A stretch of DNA of 64,000 nt from Plasmopara viticola (GCA_001695595.3 MBPM02000004.1:186001-250000); one strand, 5' to 3'. Shown: positions 13,329 through 26,000, counted from the first letter of the stretch. A program made the numbers and translations. Notes: generated from the letters alone by a model not told the origin.

Positions 13329-14865
13329 ACAAAAGTTACGACGCAAGCTTGGGTATAACCAACGTACCAAACGATATCCTCTCCAAGCTTTTCCTCGTCG
13401 AAATCACCCTCCGGGTCCTCTTGATCATCATCTTCCATACTGGCAGCTAATTCATTCTTGCATTGGCAAGTGCCAAAGCAATAGATCCGCTTACCAGTTG
13501 ACTTTTGATGCGACAGTACCTGGCTATCGTCCAAAAGTGGTCTTTTCTCCGCTGCTTTGAGTGCGAGGGGATCCAAGTTCCAACCCGCTTGGGCGCAAAT
13601 GTAGCGGACGATGTCATCACAATCCCCCAAGAGCGACAAGTCAAATTCTTCGTCGTTTCCTTCGTCCACCTTGCTGCTCTGGTTCTCCTTAATTCGGCTC
13701 ACTGTTTCACCAGCCAGAAGATGTTTTGATTTCAACCTTTTTTTTTTCAACACTGTCTTGTTGATGACGACTTGGGGAATGTGCGACGGCAGGTAACTCG
13801 GAATCTCCATCACAGGCGCAACTTTAAGCGACGTGCCCATGACGATCAGTAGATCCGCTCGCAGACGGTCTTTCGTGATCGTTGTGCTCACTTTGTCGTC
13901 TAAGATTTCTCCAAAAAACGTAATTTCTGGCTTTAAAATCCCCCGACAGTTTGCTTCCGAGCACGTTGGAATGATCCCCGCCTGAATGACGGGCATCAAC
14001 GAGTTTGTCGGCAAACGCTTCTTGCAGCGCATACAGGCTGAGTACGCAAAGCTCCCATGACAAGGAATGCACCTTTTCACACCAGCCGCTTCCTCGAGTC
14101 CATCAATGTTTTGAGTGTACACCCGCAGCAGCTTTTTCTTGTCTTGTAGCAGCTTCAAAAACCAGTGCGTTGGGGACGGTTTGGGAGAATTCGCAAAGGC
14201 ATTGCGCACGACCTCGTAAAACGGGGCCGGGTCGTCCCGAAAATAGTCAATTTGAAATAAACACTCGGGTTCCGGTAACACTACGTCCATTTTGCGTGCC
14301 ATGGCATAAATGCCATCCTTGGAGCGAAAATCTGGAATGCCGCACGAGACACTGATGCCAGCACCCGCAATGACCACGATTTTTTTGGCTTTTTTTAGCA
14401 CTTGGACAAACTCTGCGATCGAATTGAGTGTCTTGCGAGGCAATGCACTTAGCGAATGGACTTTGGCTTCCTGAAGACACTCGTAACAGCTCGTGTTGCC
14501 GAGAATGGAAGCAGATTGAAAAGGCTTGCCACAAGCTGCATGGTACCTGGATGCACACAAAGAGTACTTAATTCATAGGTTTTTTTTTTATCAAGTATTT
14601 AAAAAAAAAAAGCCGAGACTTACAGTCGTGAACAACTGTCACAATGCAGCATGGTGTTTTTATAAGTTCTGGGCGGTCGATGGCAGATGAAACAGACCGT
14701 GGCTTGCTTGCGGCGCTTCTTCTTGTAGTTGGACCCGTAACTCTCGTCATCTGAGTCATCATTTCCGTCCGAATACTCGGGAATTTGTTGACCTGACGAC
14801 AGAACGGCATAATCCACGTCCGTCCGTTTGGCCTTTCGGCTGGGTCGGTTAGATAGCGCCATCAT
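13325..14865 (-). CDS. PHD-finger/sirtuin (Sir2-family) fusion protein, two exons
   Basis: Exon 1 is 14865-14624 and exon 2 is 14546-13325. Splicing the 77-bp intron gives 487 residues. Exon 1 and the start of exon 2 together make a PHD zinc finger of the C4HC3 type: C58, C61, C75, C78, H83, C86, C101, C104. The join falls between C78 and H83, which strongly supports the splice. Residues about 125-345 form a sirtuin core. It has GAGISVSCGIPDFR (Rossmann/NAD loop, from 142), TQNID (225-229), catalytic H244 in HGS, a zinc ribbon with C252, C255, C276, C281, GTS (318-320) and INK (342-344). Everything needed for NAD-dependent lysine deacylation is present. A basic patch (48-53, KKKRRK) suggests nuclear location. 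An acidic tail ends the protein. By family it is likely a histone or protein deacetylase, and the PHD finger suggests targeting to modified or unmodified histone tails (inference). Two adjacent ATGs (14865 and 14862) are possible starts. It is the only credible gene between the inverted arms. Confidence 0.93.
14547..14623 (-). other. Intron of the PHD-sirtuin gene
   Basis: The donor is GTAAGT at 14623-14618 and the acceptor is ...GCATCCAG ending at 14547. It is phase 2 and rejoins a Leu codon (CT|G) directly followed by Tyr-His-Ala-Ala-Cys of the PHD finger. It has a T-rich run and is short, as is usual in oomycetes. Confidence 0.9.
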
Positions 14866-14922
14866 TATCTGGAATGGCTGTTTTTATGGGTCAAAATGCA
14901 ACACAAGTCGATTTGTGGAAGC

Positions 14923-14938
14923 GAATTGGGGAGTGAGG
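14923..14938 (-). promoter_or_regulatory. Oomycete-type initiator plus flanking promoter element
   Basis: On the minus strand the sequence CCTCACTCCCCAATTC matches the published oomycete core-promoter consensus GCTCATTYBNCAWTTT at 13 of 16 positions. It is a full match to the initiator YTCANTYY (CTCACTCC). It lies about 58-73 bp upstream of the sirtuin ATG, the usual distance, and so predicts a short 5' leader. Confidence 0.65.
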
Positions 14939-16872
14939 CCTGTACAGAAGGGGGCTAGCGTCGTTATTTCAAGGTTTTTCTCTATCTTGACTGGATTCGA
15001 GTAAGTACGATCACAGAGACCATCACTTGGCCTCGACGATGACAAAGACCAGAAGGATTGACGTAGTTATGAATGTTGCGGTGAGAATGAGATTTTAGGT
15101 CTAGAAATTCGAGATGGTAGAGCAAGTCAAGAGGTGCCATGCGCTTTCCGTGCAAGGAATTTCGGTACTGCCAGCTAGGCGAACCATCCCTCGTCTGGTA
15201 GAGTCACGTAAAGAAGTCTTTCCAAACCCTTTTTTTATATTAAGTATAAACGACGATTATAGATTTAGACGGAGATAATTGTTAGAATTGCGCTATTTTT
15301 TCGTCAAGGCATCGCATGAAGTAATTCGACTTGTATCGATATTCACAAAACAGAGCTTTAAAGGAGACAAAGCATTTGTCACGGGCCTAACCGTACACTC
15401 TTGACGATTCCGACGAGAGCACGCATTTGCCCGCCGGATTGCTTTTATTCGTTGCAACTTCAGCTTTGATCAAACGTAGAAGCGTTTTATAAAGTCGTCA
15501 CAAAAAGGAAGGTTATTCCTTGTTAATATTCCGAAAGGTCTGCTATAATAATAAATTTAGGGCTATCCAGAAAGGGCATATTTAGACTATTTGGCAAGTG
15601 TTCTGCCACGTCCTAATTATTCAACGCTGTAAGCGTCACCCTTTCACACCATTAAAACTTTTATTCAAAAAAAGATTTGTGCAAGAATGTTTTATCGTAA
15701 AGTAAACACTATTTTTGCAGATTTCGTGTAAAATATTCCAGTTTGCTGCCATGAAAATGATTGTCAGAATTATTGTTCCAGATTGAAGCAAAAAGGCAAA
15801 AATGTAGCATAAGAACTACTTGTCAAGCGTAAGGGCAAGCCACTAAATCGCTGTTTGTTTTGTTGCCCAATGACGTTATGATGTAGGGTAGTACGGGGTG
15901 GCTGTACTTCATACGCGCCCAGTGGATAAAAATTAGAGACTTAATCAAAGCATTTTTTGCAGCTGGTGGGCTGATTAAGACGAATGATTTGCGCATTATA
16001 TAAGTATGAGCTGATTTGTCTATACATGAAACGGCATTGTCCATTTCTTTCCAGTGAATAATCCACTCTGGAGCATAATACGAAGAAATAATGAATTCGA
16101 TGAACATTTGATCTTTATTTACAATAGACAGACTACACTAATGTAGATCAAATGTTCATCAAGCTCAGTACCGCTTCGTAATATGCTCCAAGTACTTTTA
16201 TGTAATATAGAATACACATTCAATTATAGGTGTCTGTTCATTTGGAGCATGCTCTAGCGCTGCAAAAAATTTTGATCTATTAATTTGTACAATCCAGCAA
16301 CACCTTGCGTAACTGAATCTTTTGATAAGTATGACCTGTAGTCTCACATAAGAACCAAACGATACGTGTAGACATGCAAGCGCCAAGCCTGAAAATTACT
16401 GGTAGCTAACGGCTTTTCGAAAGCAGGTACGCATTACCATAGAGCTTCAATGGGTCGAATGTAGAATGCTAACCATATAGTGCCAATGTATTTGACAAGG
16501 AAGAGCACTTTATTTTTTGCGGACATATTGCTTATGAAGATTACGAACAGCAAATAATAAGTGACGTGCAAATGCCACACCACTAACGATGACGGCAAGA
16601 GGAATCAGAATGAATCCCTAGATTGTGCTGTGATGCCTGCTCATGTGTCGGTGCGTAAAATATGTTGCAACAGCACAGCAAATATTCTTAGAGTTTATCT
16701 GCTGTATGCTTAATCACCTTTTAGTATATTCGAATAGTGAATCGGCCGGTAAAGTTATTTTAGATCCTTACATGAAATTTTCTTTGGTAACTGTATTCAT
16801 CTATTACAGTATTTTGGTCAGATAATTTTTTTTTATACTTCTTCTTTCCTTACCATTGAACCGGTCATAATC
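14939..16872. other. Gene-free stretch upstream of the sirtuin gene
   Basis: No supported gene is present. Frames such as 16107-15823 (minus, 94 codons) are unrecognised. The only structure I see is an imperfect inverted repeat at 16070-16189, listed separately. Confidence 0.5.
16070..16189. repeat. Imperfect palindrome/hairpin
   Basis: The arm 16070-16113 (GGAGCATAATACGAAG ... GATGAACATTTGATC) pairs with 16146-16189 (GATCAAATGTTCATC ... CTTCGTAATATGCTCC) around a loop of about 32 bp. Both ends of each arm match almost perfectly and the middle is mismatched. This could be a small foldback element or a hairpin left by DNA repair. I see no second copy in the window. Confidence 0.75.
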
Positions 16873-18599
16873 GAGCTACGATATAAAAATATGGCCCTGT
16901 CTCATTCTTGAAAGTCGCAGAGGTTCAGCTGGCAATACATTCTTGACTGAACGTCAAAAATCACATTGGAGGTATACAAAAAACTATTATCAGCTGTGTC
17001 CTTTTTTGATTTAATATTCAATCGAGACCCGTGGTGGTTATAATGCAATGTAAACTTCCCAGAATTCTTCTATTCATATATAATAAAAAAGGGGGTTTTA
17101 TTGCTCAAAATTGAAACTGTGAAATGATGCAACACTACCACGCCACTGGGTCAAACCATTAAAAGCTAATGAATTAAATCGTGGAACGAAGAACGTAACA
17201 TTCGCTCCTCAATGGAGCACAAACACGTAACATGGCCCGTGGAAAGCAAGTTATTGAAATGCTGGCCAAAGATACAAGAACTGGAGATAGAGCTCGCCTA
17301 ACATTGCCACGTCACTACTGTTAAGAAATCAGTAATGGAAGGTTTGAGCATTTTAATTGCTAGTATTTTACTGCACCTCTGAACGTGTGTGCTATATACT
17401 TTACTAGCTGGTCAATCAAGTTACGAATCAACAAAGATCAGGGTCAAGCTATGACTAGAAGTCTGACAGTTGCACCAGAGTATCGATATTAAAGTTGGAG
17501 CGAGCATAATGTGGCCGCTTTACCTGCAAGGGCTACACACTTTTTTCTGCGCTGTCGTTCTCGCCAATGGCAAATTGCACCGGCAGGGGCATAAGCATAT
17601 TGCTAGACAATAAAAATTTGTGGTGAGATGAAAAAAAGAAATCACAATATTGCTTGACATTTCGCAGCACGAACTACGTGAGGTAGAGTGCAATTGCAAA
17701 ACTTTGATAATTTCAGAATCAAAGAAAAGGGTTTTGCCGTCGACATGAAATCGATTGCTTTGAAGAAGATGAAGCGGCTGCGCATAATGATAGAAGTGCA
17801 AATTTACGGCAATAACAAGGCGTGCTCTAGAAAGACTTTGGCAGCTTTATGGCCCAAAACATTTGGCAGCAAGCGCATCGACTTTCCAACATCAATGTGA
17901 TGGCGTTGGACTGATGCATGTGTTAAGATACAAGTAAACAGAAATCAAGTGGTTATAAGATCAGTAAGCACCAAAATGTACATTTGGATTTACACGCGTG
18001 AGTAAAGTTTATGAAGGACCGTCTGTATTGTAGACTAAAATAAAATCAATGCGTGATGGATCACGACGCCGCATTTGATCGTTTTGGATCAATGGCTGTG
18101 CAAACTATGGAGCTACATGCTTGCGTCTTTGTGTGCCAAAAACTTTTCAATTCTAGGTGACGCGAAAAGCAATGCCGGCAACGATAACTACAAGCTGCTA
18201 AAGAAGTGAGGTGTTTCTCACGCGAAATTAGTTGATGACAAATTTAGTGCTTTACTTTGTTAGTATTTGAATCAATATAGGAGCCGTGCATGTATTTTCA
18301 GGCAGCAAAATGTTAGGAAATCTCCATCCATCGCGCACAAACTGTCGTTTCGCGACGTGTCAGCTCCACGACAGGTTTCGGTCGAGAAGCTCATTAAAGT
18401 ATGTGACGACATGCCACACATTTAATGTCAATTGTGGAGAAAAAGAAGTGCATCAATAACTTAACACTGAAGAATCAAAGCTCTGCACGTTTAGTGCGTG
18501 TAAGAGGCGGCAGTCGAGATGTTAACTTGTACAAGTTAACGAAGTGCTCGTGCGATCAGTAGACTGTTGCTGGCAAGATGTCCAATATTGTGTGTGTAC

Positions 18600-19075
18600 T
18601 CGGTTGTCACGCGCAAACCGTTAAGTGCTCTGCAAACGCTGTTGAGCTGTGCATGGTATCTGTACGTCGCGTTGGAACCTTGAACTCAAAGCATAAGAAA
18701 GTCTACAGTAATCCTCCTTCTTCATCTTATTATCTGGACTCAAATTAAAATATTTAAAATTCGAAGGCTTTATCGTAGCTCCTGTCTCATTCTATCGAAA
18801 CGGGAGACGTCCTCGATCGTAACGCCTTTTGTTTTATCAAAGCGTTTGTACGATAAAATTACTGTCGACTCACCAAGATTTTTCACGAAATGCACATAGC
18901 ACTCCCTCAGTCAGATATTCAACACCATAGCAAAAAAACGGCGGCTAATCAGATCTTGGTCTCCTTCCTTCCCTAGGTTTTGTCTTTTGTAACCATGGGC
19001 TCCATTTGTTTGACTATTTGTTCCGGCTAAAGTTGTTGGTCCCTCGAATGACAAGTGTGAGTTTGACCTCGCTGA
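18600..19075. repeat. Insertion specific to the right inverted arm
   Basis: The corresponding place in the left arm (about 3975-3990) runs straight through, so about 480 bp were either inserted here or lost there. The segment includes ATCGTAGCTC followed by CTGTCTCATT (about 18773-18793). Those are the same two words found at the inner ends of the large arms, in a different arrangement. No coding capacity is seen. Confidence 0.55.
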
Positions 19076-19993
19076 TCTTACCGGATTAGCGTTCAGCAGA
19101 TCGCATTAAGGTGGCATGACATACCCCGCTTCCTCTGTGATGAAATGAAACCTGTAGATCAGACAGAGAACACCACACGATCATACGGATGTCTATGGTC
19201 AGTGATCACGGGCGCATCGTGGCAAGCGCAGTGATAGGCTAAGATATAATCAAGATCCGGTATTATGTGCCCAACATCAAAGTGAGTTGACTTAGAGATA
19301 GTCACTAATTATGTAAGCTAGCAGCCGCAAATAATTCGCAAGCTTTATCCTCTTTGCTACGGAGTCCAACAAAAGAGCCGCCGTCATCATTGGAAGTGAC
19401 AACTGATTCAACTGATATTTTCACTCAGGCCGATTGAGTGGTACATATCCGAGTCGTGATGTGGAAGGCAACAAATTACAAAGTTGTGATAAAAGAGCTT
19501 AGTATCGTTCTCGCAGGGTCCGAGCGGTGCACTCGATCGACGCACTTCATTATTTAGTTCTAGACTACGCTGCGCAAGCTCTACAGCCTTACGACGATCC
19601 ACTAGACGCCTACTCGAGCTAAAGATATCCGTTAATCCTCCAACTGTCAAACATCTTTGTTAAATCGTCCGGCTATTGGTTGGATTACCGAGACTGCAAG
19701 TGTCTATGAATGACGCTCGATTGCTTGTCATATTACTGAGCAGTCTTCCAGCTGAGTGCAAGAGTGTCTCGTAAATCTGTAGAGATCGGGGGAGGTGACG
19801 CTGGTCGAAGCCTATAAAGGAGCACAAACGACTCGAAAAGAACCGAAGTGCAATCTAACGATGATTGCAGGACGTGTAAGAAGGCCACGGCAAAATTCAA
19901 AAGACAACGAAATATAACACCCAGCTTCTGTCATTTAGGTTCGAAACATTCATAGCTTTGAGATTGGTTTCTGTATGTTTAGATTACTAATCA

Positions 19994-20315
19994 GCTTGAA
20001 AAGGTTGGGGTGACGCCCTCCTTCCAAGCGCGGGGGCTAGATGCTCGCGCGCTTCGGGCAGGTACTCTCGGGCATCTGCAGGTCTCTAACGAGTCTCACC
20101 CTCGACGCGACGGTCTCCAGCACCGGGCGCCACCTGGGCTCTTAACAAGTCAGAGCTAAGCAATAATGGAAGACCCTCACGACTTCGGTGCTGGCTGCAC
20201 TGCCCGCCGATCGAGACCCGACGTATGCGGACACCACTCTATGCCGTGGACTAGCCAGACTGAGCCTAGCACGTGCATAACTTGGCAACGCGATAACGTA
20301 ATACATTACATTACA
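19994..20315 (+). mobile_element. SINE-like retroposon, copy 3
   Basis: Same unit as at 2458, 322 bp, ending in ATACATTACATTACA. It is flanked by a perfect 15-bp direct repeat, TTAGATTACTAATCA, at 19979-19993 and 20316-20330. The left inverted arm carries only the single, slightly changed target (about 3005-3018), which is the empty site. The copy is in plus orientation within a minus-orientation arm, so it was inserted independently of copy 1. Confidence 0.85.
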
Positions 20316-23000
20316 TTAGATTACTAATCATAGTATTTTAACGTACTATTACCTTATTATTAGAGATTTACTTTTCTCAGTCCTCTTGCACCAGAGAGAT
20401 TTATTTATAGTATATTAATGCGTAATCTACAGTTATATTCATTCATTCTGTAGAATATATTGTCGCACGACGATCAATCCTTAATTTATCCTTTCAAAAA
20501 TATTATTAGTATATTATTTGTATAGGATATCCTGCATTATCTTTATTAACAATTATATATAATTACCAGTTGAAATTGGTGCGGTTACGATGTGATTTAT
20601 TGACGATCATTGCGCTCAATGGCATTATTTTTGAATAGCTTTTTTACTCAATAAATAATTATTTCACTTATTGCAAAATTGTTAAGGATAAGAGTTCGTC
20701 ATTGCATTTTGGTTTTTCCTTTGACAAGTATGATATTGTAGTTTTTGGAGAGCAAGACAAAGAAACGCGATCCAGTTTGAAAGCGTTTGTGCTCAAATTG
20801 GAATTTCGTGAATTTTTATCGCTTGTTCAACCTTTTACGATAATACTTCTCTGGAACGCACAGAGTGAAACGGCCGCTATGATAAAGCACTTTAGATGGG
20901 AATATGTGTTTCCTAAGAAAAACGGAAGTCTTTTTATGGAAATTGGTAAACTTTTGCAACTTTCGCATCGCAGAACTACAATTTTTATACGTTGTACTAC
21001 CATAATGACTACATTTGTTACAGGTATTTTATTAACGAAAAAACGCTGTGAAGCACGACGTTGTATTCGCGACTGGTTGAGACGGTATGTTAATTGGCAT
21101 GTCAATATTGAGGCCAGGTCGCACATTACATTCCAAGTGATTATGATCTCTGACTACAGAATGCTGTAGGCTGGTCCGAAACATCATCACAAACGACAGG
21201 GCTTTGTAGGGGCATGGTGAAGCCTGGATAGGACAGCGCAGAACAATATAAAAGGCACTGCTTACTTCTGGGCCTGACACACGTCTAATGTTGAATGACA
21301 CACTGCCAAAGCGTGGCTCATATTGAGTTTCAACAGCTGATTTGGAGTAATATTTGCTAGATCAAGAAAGCCAAGGTGCGTATTGGAGAAAGGCATTACA
21401 ATGGAGCTGATAGTAAGTAAGAGCTTTCATATGCTTGCTTGCGTCACCAAAGTAAAATCAGTTTGGCAATGACACAACGCTCAACAAAGAGTATGCCGCG
21501 CATTGAGGGGCTGTGCGGCACATAAATTTTCGTCAAGCAGACAGCATATTCAAATGTTTGCGAAGACATCACGTGCACTGGAGCTCGAGCACACGAATAG
21601 ATAAAATGGTCCTGATAGGTAGTGCAAGATATATTTTGTTGCAAGTGGTGACCTCTTGCCGTTCGTGGTGACGTACATATTGAAGCACGAGCGTGATGTA
21701 GCTGCTTAGGGTCAGTGAACCAAGCTATTCTGCGATCAATAAGAAGGAGAACGATTGAAGTGTCGACGATCGGATAAATAAACGGAGATGTTTAATCATT
21801 ATTCGCCAAACGTTTGTGAGTACTATCATTTGTGAGCGCGCAATGCCGTATGGCTTGCAGCTAATAGGTTATTTGAGGTAGATGAACCTCAGTTATCATA
21901 AAAAGCGAAAAAATGCTACAAGATTCAAGATCGCGTCTATGAGATGGTAGACAGAACTCATTTGTATGCGAGTAAATCACATTGTTCGCGTCACCAACAC
22001 GACATGTCCAAAATATCACGTAGTATAAAATAGGTTAAGGCAGATGCCAGCATTAAAATGCTTGGTCGCTTTTAGCTCTCGGAGATACGGCCATGTTGAT
22101 GACACGTTAAAGCAGAGCTTATCAACTAAACTCCAGCGCATGTGTAGTAAGCGTCAGAGGCATTGGGGTTTGACATGGAGAATTTAAACTAAAGTTTAGG
22201 GGTTGACACGACTTCATGAGCGCTACATAGACGGCTTTAATCCTAAGTCAAGCGATGATTTCACACAGGTTAAAGATAGATTACGATGCAATCTGTTAAT
22301 ACGCAGCTTCAATTAGTTGCGGGACGATCTTCCATAGCCATATTGTTAAAAGTTCAATAAGCGTTTTGACCTACGATCACTTGGACACGATGGTGTCTCA
22401 TTGTGTTCCGCTCTGCAGAAGTTTGGTAAATTCTGCAGGACCCCTTCTTCCAATATCAGCAATTGACCGTTTTCAGACGGGTGGTCGGATAGAAAAGTCA
22501 GTCATACCTAACGACGCACTGCGCAGTAAGTGCGCTGTGACACATCATTTGTGAACTATTTGTCGTTGAGTTTGAGTAGAAATGCGGCTAATGCATCGAG
22601 CATTACACTCTATTATAGCAATGGACTAAAGTGCTTAAGTTATCAGGAGTACAAGTGCTGACGAGATTAGTGGGGTAGGAGCTCAGAAAATTTTTTCGTC
22701 GTAAGTGTGTCATGTTTCACTGTATCTGATCTTTTTAGAATTTGGCTATGCGTAATCGGCAGACCATTCAGTTTGATCGCAGTCGCCTCGGCAGAAAATA
22801 TAAAAAAATGAGCATTTTTATCGTATAAGTATTACTAGCCTACGATTTGAGAAGATGGGAACGGTATTTGCGAAGGTGTATCATCGTTTCATCGGACCTT
22901 TCATAGTCCTTAATGGGCACAGGATTATGCGATCACAGTTCTTCTTAGCGGGGTTTAGCCGCAAACGGGCGAGTTCCTCTGCAAATTCTCGACGCGCAAC

Positions 23001-26000
23001 CAGAAAGAGTGGTGTGCGCTAGCCCTGTCTGTTTTGACGGACCTAAGCATTGCTGTATAAACCAGCGTTTACTGCTATGGCTGAACATGTAAGGCTGCAT
23101 GCTGCGAGCCAGTCCGAAAGGGTCGTGCATGTGATGTTTTGTTCCGCCCAATAGCTCGAAGGTATTGCTGGAATTAGCCAGGTTTTTTGAAACCATGGAA
23201 AATCTTGTTATCGAATGGACCTCCGGAGCCAACTGATCTCATTTTTTGCATCTATGAACTATTAGACCGTAAAATCTGTTTGGGTGAGATTCAACAGTGG
23301 GCGAAATGGCTTTGTGACCAGACCATTTAAAAATCACCGGAGATTGTTAGCACTTATTACGAAGTTAGCCGCTCGCATAGCTACCAATAATCGTGCACTG
23401 TTCATCATTATCTCGACAATGTCATTAATAAAAACGCTATTCTTTTAAAAAGACTTTTGTGCATGAATCACTAGTTTGTCAGCTTTTATGAGCAGGTCGT
23501 AGTGTACGCACAAGAAACGGGTTCCTGCACATGTTGCAAAAACGATTGTCATTGATGCGTTTGAGCCAATTCAAATGTAACCAGATAATTCGTGGTTTTC
23601 GCCAATATTCCTGCATCCGAAGTTGATAGCTCTAGCGTGAAAATATATTTTTTTCCGAATTCCACACTTCGCGTAAGCTACTCACCACTTTCGGAGCACA
23701 AGAAAATTAAGAGTTTTCACTTCTAGAAAAAAAAATCATCTTTGGCTTTTCGATGAATAAAACGACAAGAAGTTTAGATTGCGCTAATGGCAATGGCCAT
23801 TGCTTGGTGACATACTATTCCACGCCTGGCACGATACCAATATTGTTGCCAACCCCCTATTTGATGGAGAGGTTTGATGGTTTGATGTAAATCGACGAAA
23901 AATAAACCTTAATTCTTCTTCAGCCAACGCTATACCAGATCCTTCACAACAATTTAGCCCATGTTGCTGCGGAAGTTGATCCATGGCATCTTTGTTTAAA
24001 AGGGAGACATAATTATTTTTGTGAGTGGTGTAACTTACCTATTAAAAACATTACTTCCAGGCTTAAACTCAGCAAGAGATCAGCAGCTTCAAGTTCTTCA
24101 AGATTTAGTGAGCTCTGAGTCGAGTATGACAAACGTAATTGTAATCACGAAATGATTTTATTTTATAAATTTCTAAGAAATTCGGACAATTTGTTGGGTC
24201 CGCAAATTAAAGGCCTCTTTGGCTTGCCTTGAGTCACAATTTCATAAGAATATAAGGAAATAGTATCTCCTAGCCAGCGGTTGGACAAGTACACTACTAG
24301 CTGTGCGCGACTTGCGAAAGTGCTGTCTTATTTTTTTGGAAAAAGGTATCGAGTGGTATATATAAGAAGGTAGCAAATACGAAAGCATCGAGAAAGGACA
24401 CTGAAGGCGCTTCCTTGGATTTTTTTCTCAAGAGAGCCAAAAACTTGTCAAGTCGTTTGTGACACGTCAAACAATGCCATCGGTTATACGTTACTACTAC
24501 ACACGGTCATGCATGAGTAATGAAATCTAGCACGGTCGTCTCAGGGCTTTAAACGTCGCTACTTTGTCTATAACTAGAAACGGCTTGCTGTATAGTCAGC
24601 ACTGGTGGAGTCATGATTAAATCTTTTGCATCTGAATTTTTTTGTAGTCTATGCATCTCCTGACGGCAGTTATTACGCTCAAATTAATATTGTAGGATAG
24701 CAAGATGGCCATCTTTTCTTACAAAATCAAAAGACGCAAAAAATGTGCTTCAGACTTGCAAATGCATTAAGCTGAGCCGGAATTATCAACTATGATGCTT
24801 AAGTCTTATTTGTAACAAGTACTGACTTGGAACTAAAACTACGCCGTTCGCCCCTCGTGCTCATTACAATAATGACCGATAGTGCTCTAACCGAATAGAC
24901 AGTGGCCGCATGAATTTAACCCCTCTTTAAGATGGCTTGAACAATAACTATTGATCGCCTAACAATAAATGATATCAATTTTTCTTAAATTGTCTACAGA
25001 TTACCATGCTTATCCTGCACATTGGGCAAAGACATGATTGCGCGAGCTAAATAACGAGATAAATGGTCACAAGCAGGCTACGAGGGCATTGTATTTCCAA
25101 TCTGTTTCTTCGCATAGACGTTAGAAGTTTTCGGAGCAGTGCAGTACGTCTATGTTGAGGCTGAGAATATCATATGTGAATTACGTCAATGACATGCCAC
25201 GCGGGCAAGAAAACTCTGGATGTGTAAGTACAATAAAATACCACCTGAGATAAGGAATGTATATGGAGATTGGATGTGACCATAACGGCAAAACGGTACA
25301 TTGACGACATAATAGACAATCTTAAGTCCGTATGCATCTCATGCGAATCGATTTGAAAGTGCCAAAGGCATGACCGCCAAAGATAGGCGGCGAGGGAGCT
25401 AGAATGCAAACAAAGCCGAACGGAATGTTGCTACCTATATTTGGTTTACGTTTGGCACAGCTGTCGCGAACACTTGTGCACACCGCTTGAGCTGCTTGCT
25501 TTTACTAATTTGTCGCGAGTCAACAAGACTAAAGTCTTACTTTATAATACAACACGATGCACAAGTATAAACAGTCCTTTTTGAAGGTATTTTAGAATGT
25601 TTTGTCCATACTGACGAAGGCCTCAAAAGCGGTAGCCAACTCTCGTTAAAGTCACATTGAGCGCAGAATGTAACGTTATTCATAAACTATCCCTCGTATA
25701 CGAGCTTTCTTTTGTAGATTTAGAAATTTATTGTCACAGCCGGCGCTTGTGTACAGTAGTGCTTACGTTAAAATGTAAACCAACACCAGCTTTAGATAAA
25801 GCCTCGTACTTATAGCCTATTCTATTTTAATTAGTGCAAATACCCTAAAGATGAACCTTTCGCCCTAATATTTTTGATTTAGGGCTTCTTGGAAAGGCGT
25901 TTCCTAGCCATATAAGTCCAAAATAGGGGGATATTTTGTTTAAAGAAAAGAATCCACACGTCTTCGTATGTCTTGCTGTTTCATATTCTGCGATGAGATG

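Larger units (their letters stand above)
16873..23000 (-). repeat. Right arm of a large inverted repeat
   Basis: This is the opposite-orientation partner of 1-5745. The inner end starts with GAGCTACGAT followed by a block ending CTGTCTCATT, which is the complement of the left arm's inner end. It carries two stretches missing from the left arm: a SINE-like copy at 19994-20315 and about 480 bp at about 18600-19075. It in turn lacks the SINE-like copy found at 2458 in the left arm. Reading frames of 155 codons (20702-21169, plus) and 89 codons (21301-21032, minus) overlap each other and are interrupted in the left arm, so I do not call genes. The arm may continue past 23000, but the left partner ends at the window edge. 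Confidence 0.85.

Noticed and set aside
13447..14810. Several frames on both strands over the sirtuin gene (for example 14005-14355 and 14558-14247)
   Set aside because: Shadows of the real spliced coding sequence.
20702..21169. 155-codon frame in the right inverted arm
   Set aside because: The matching region of the left arm has stops and indels in this frame, and the protein resembles nothing I know.
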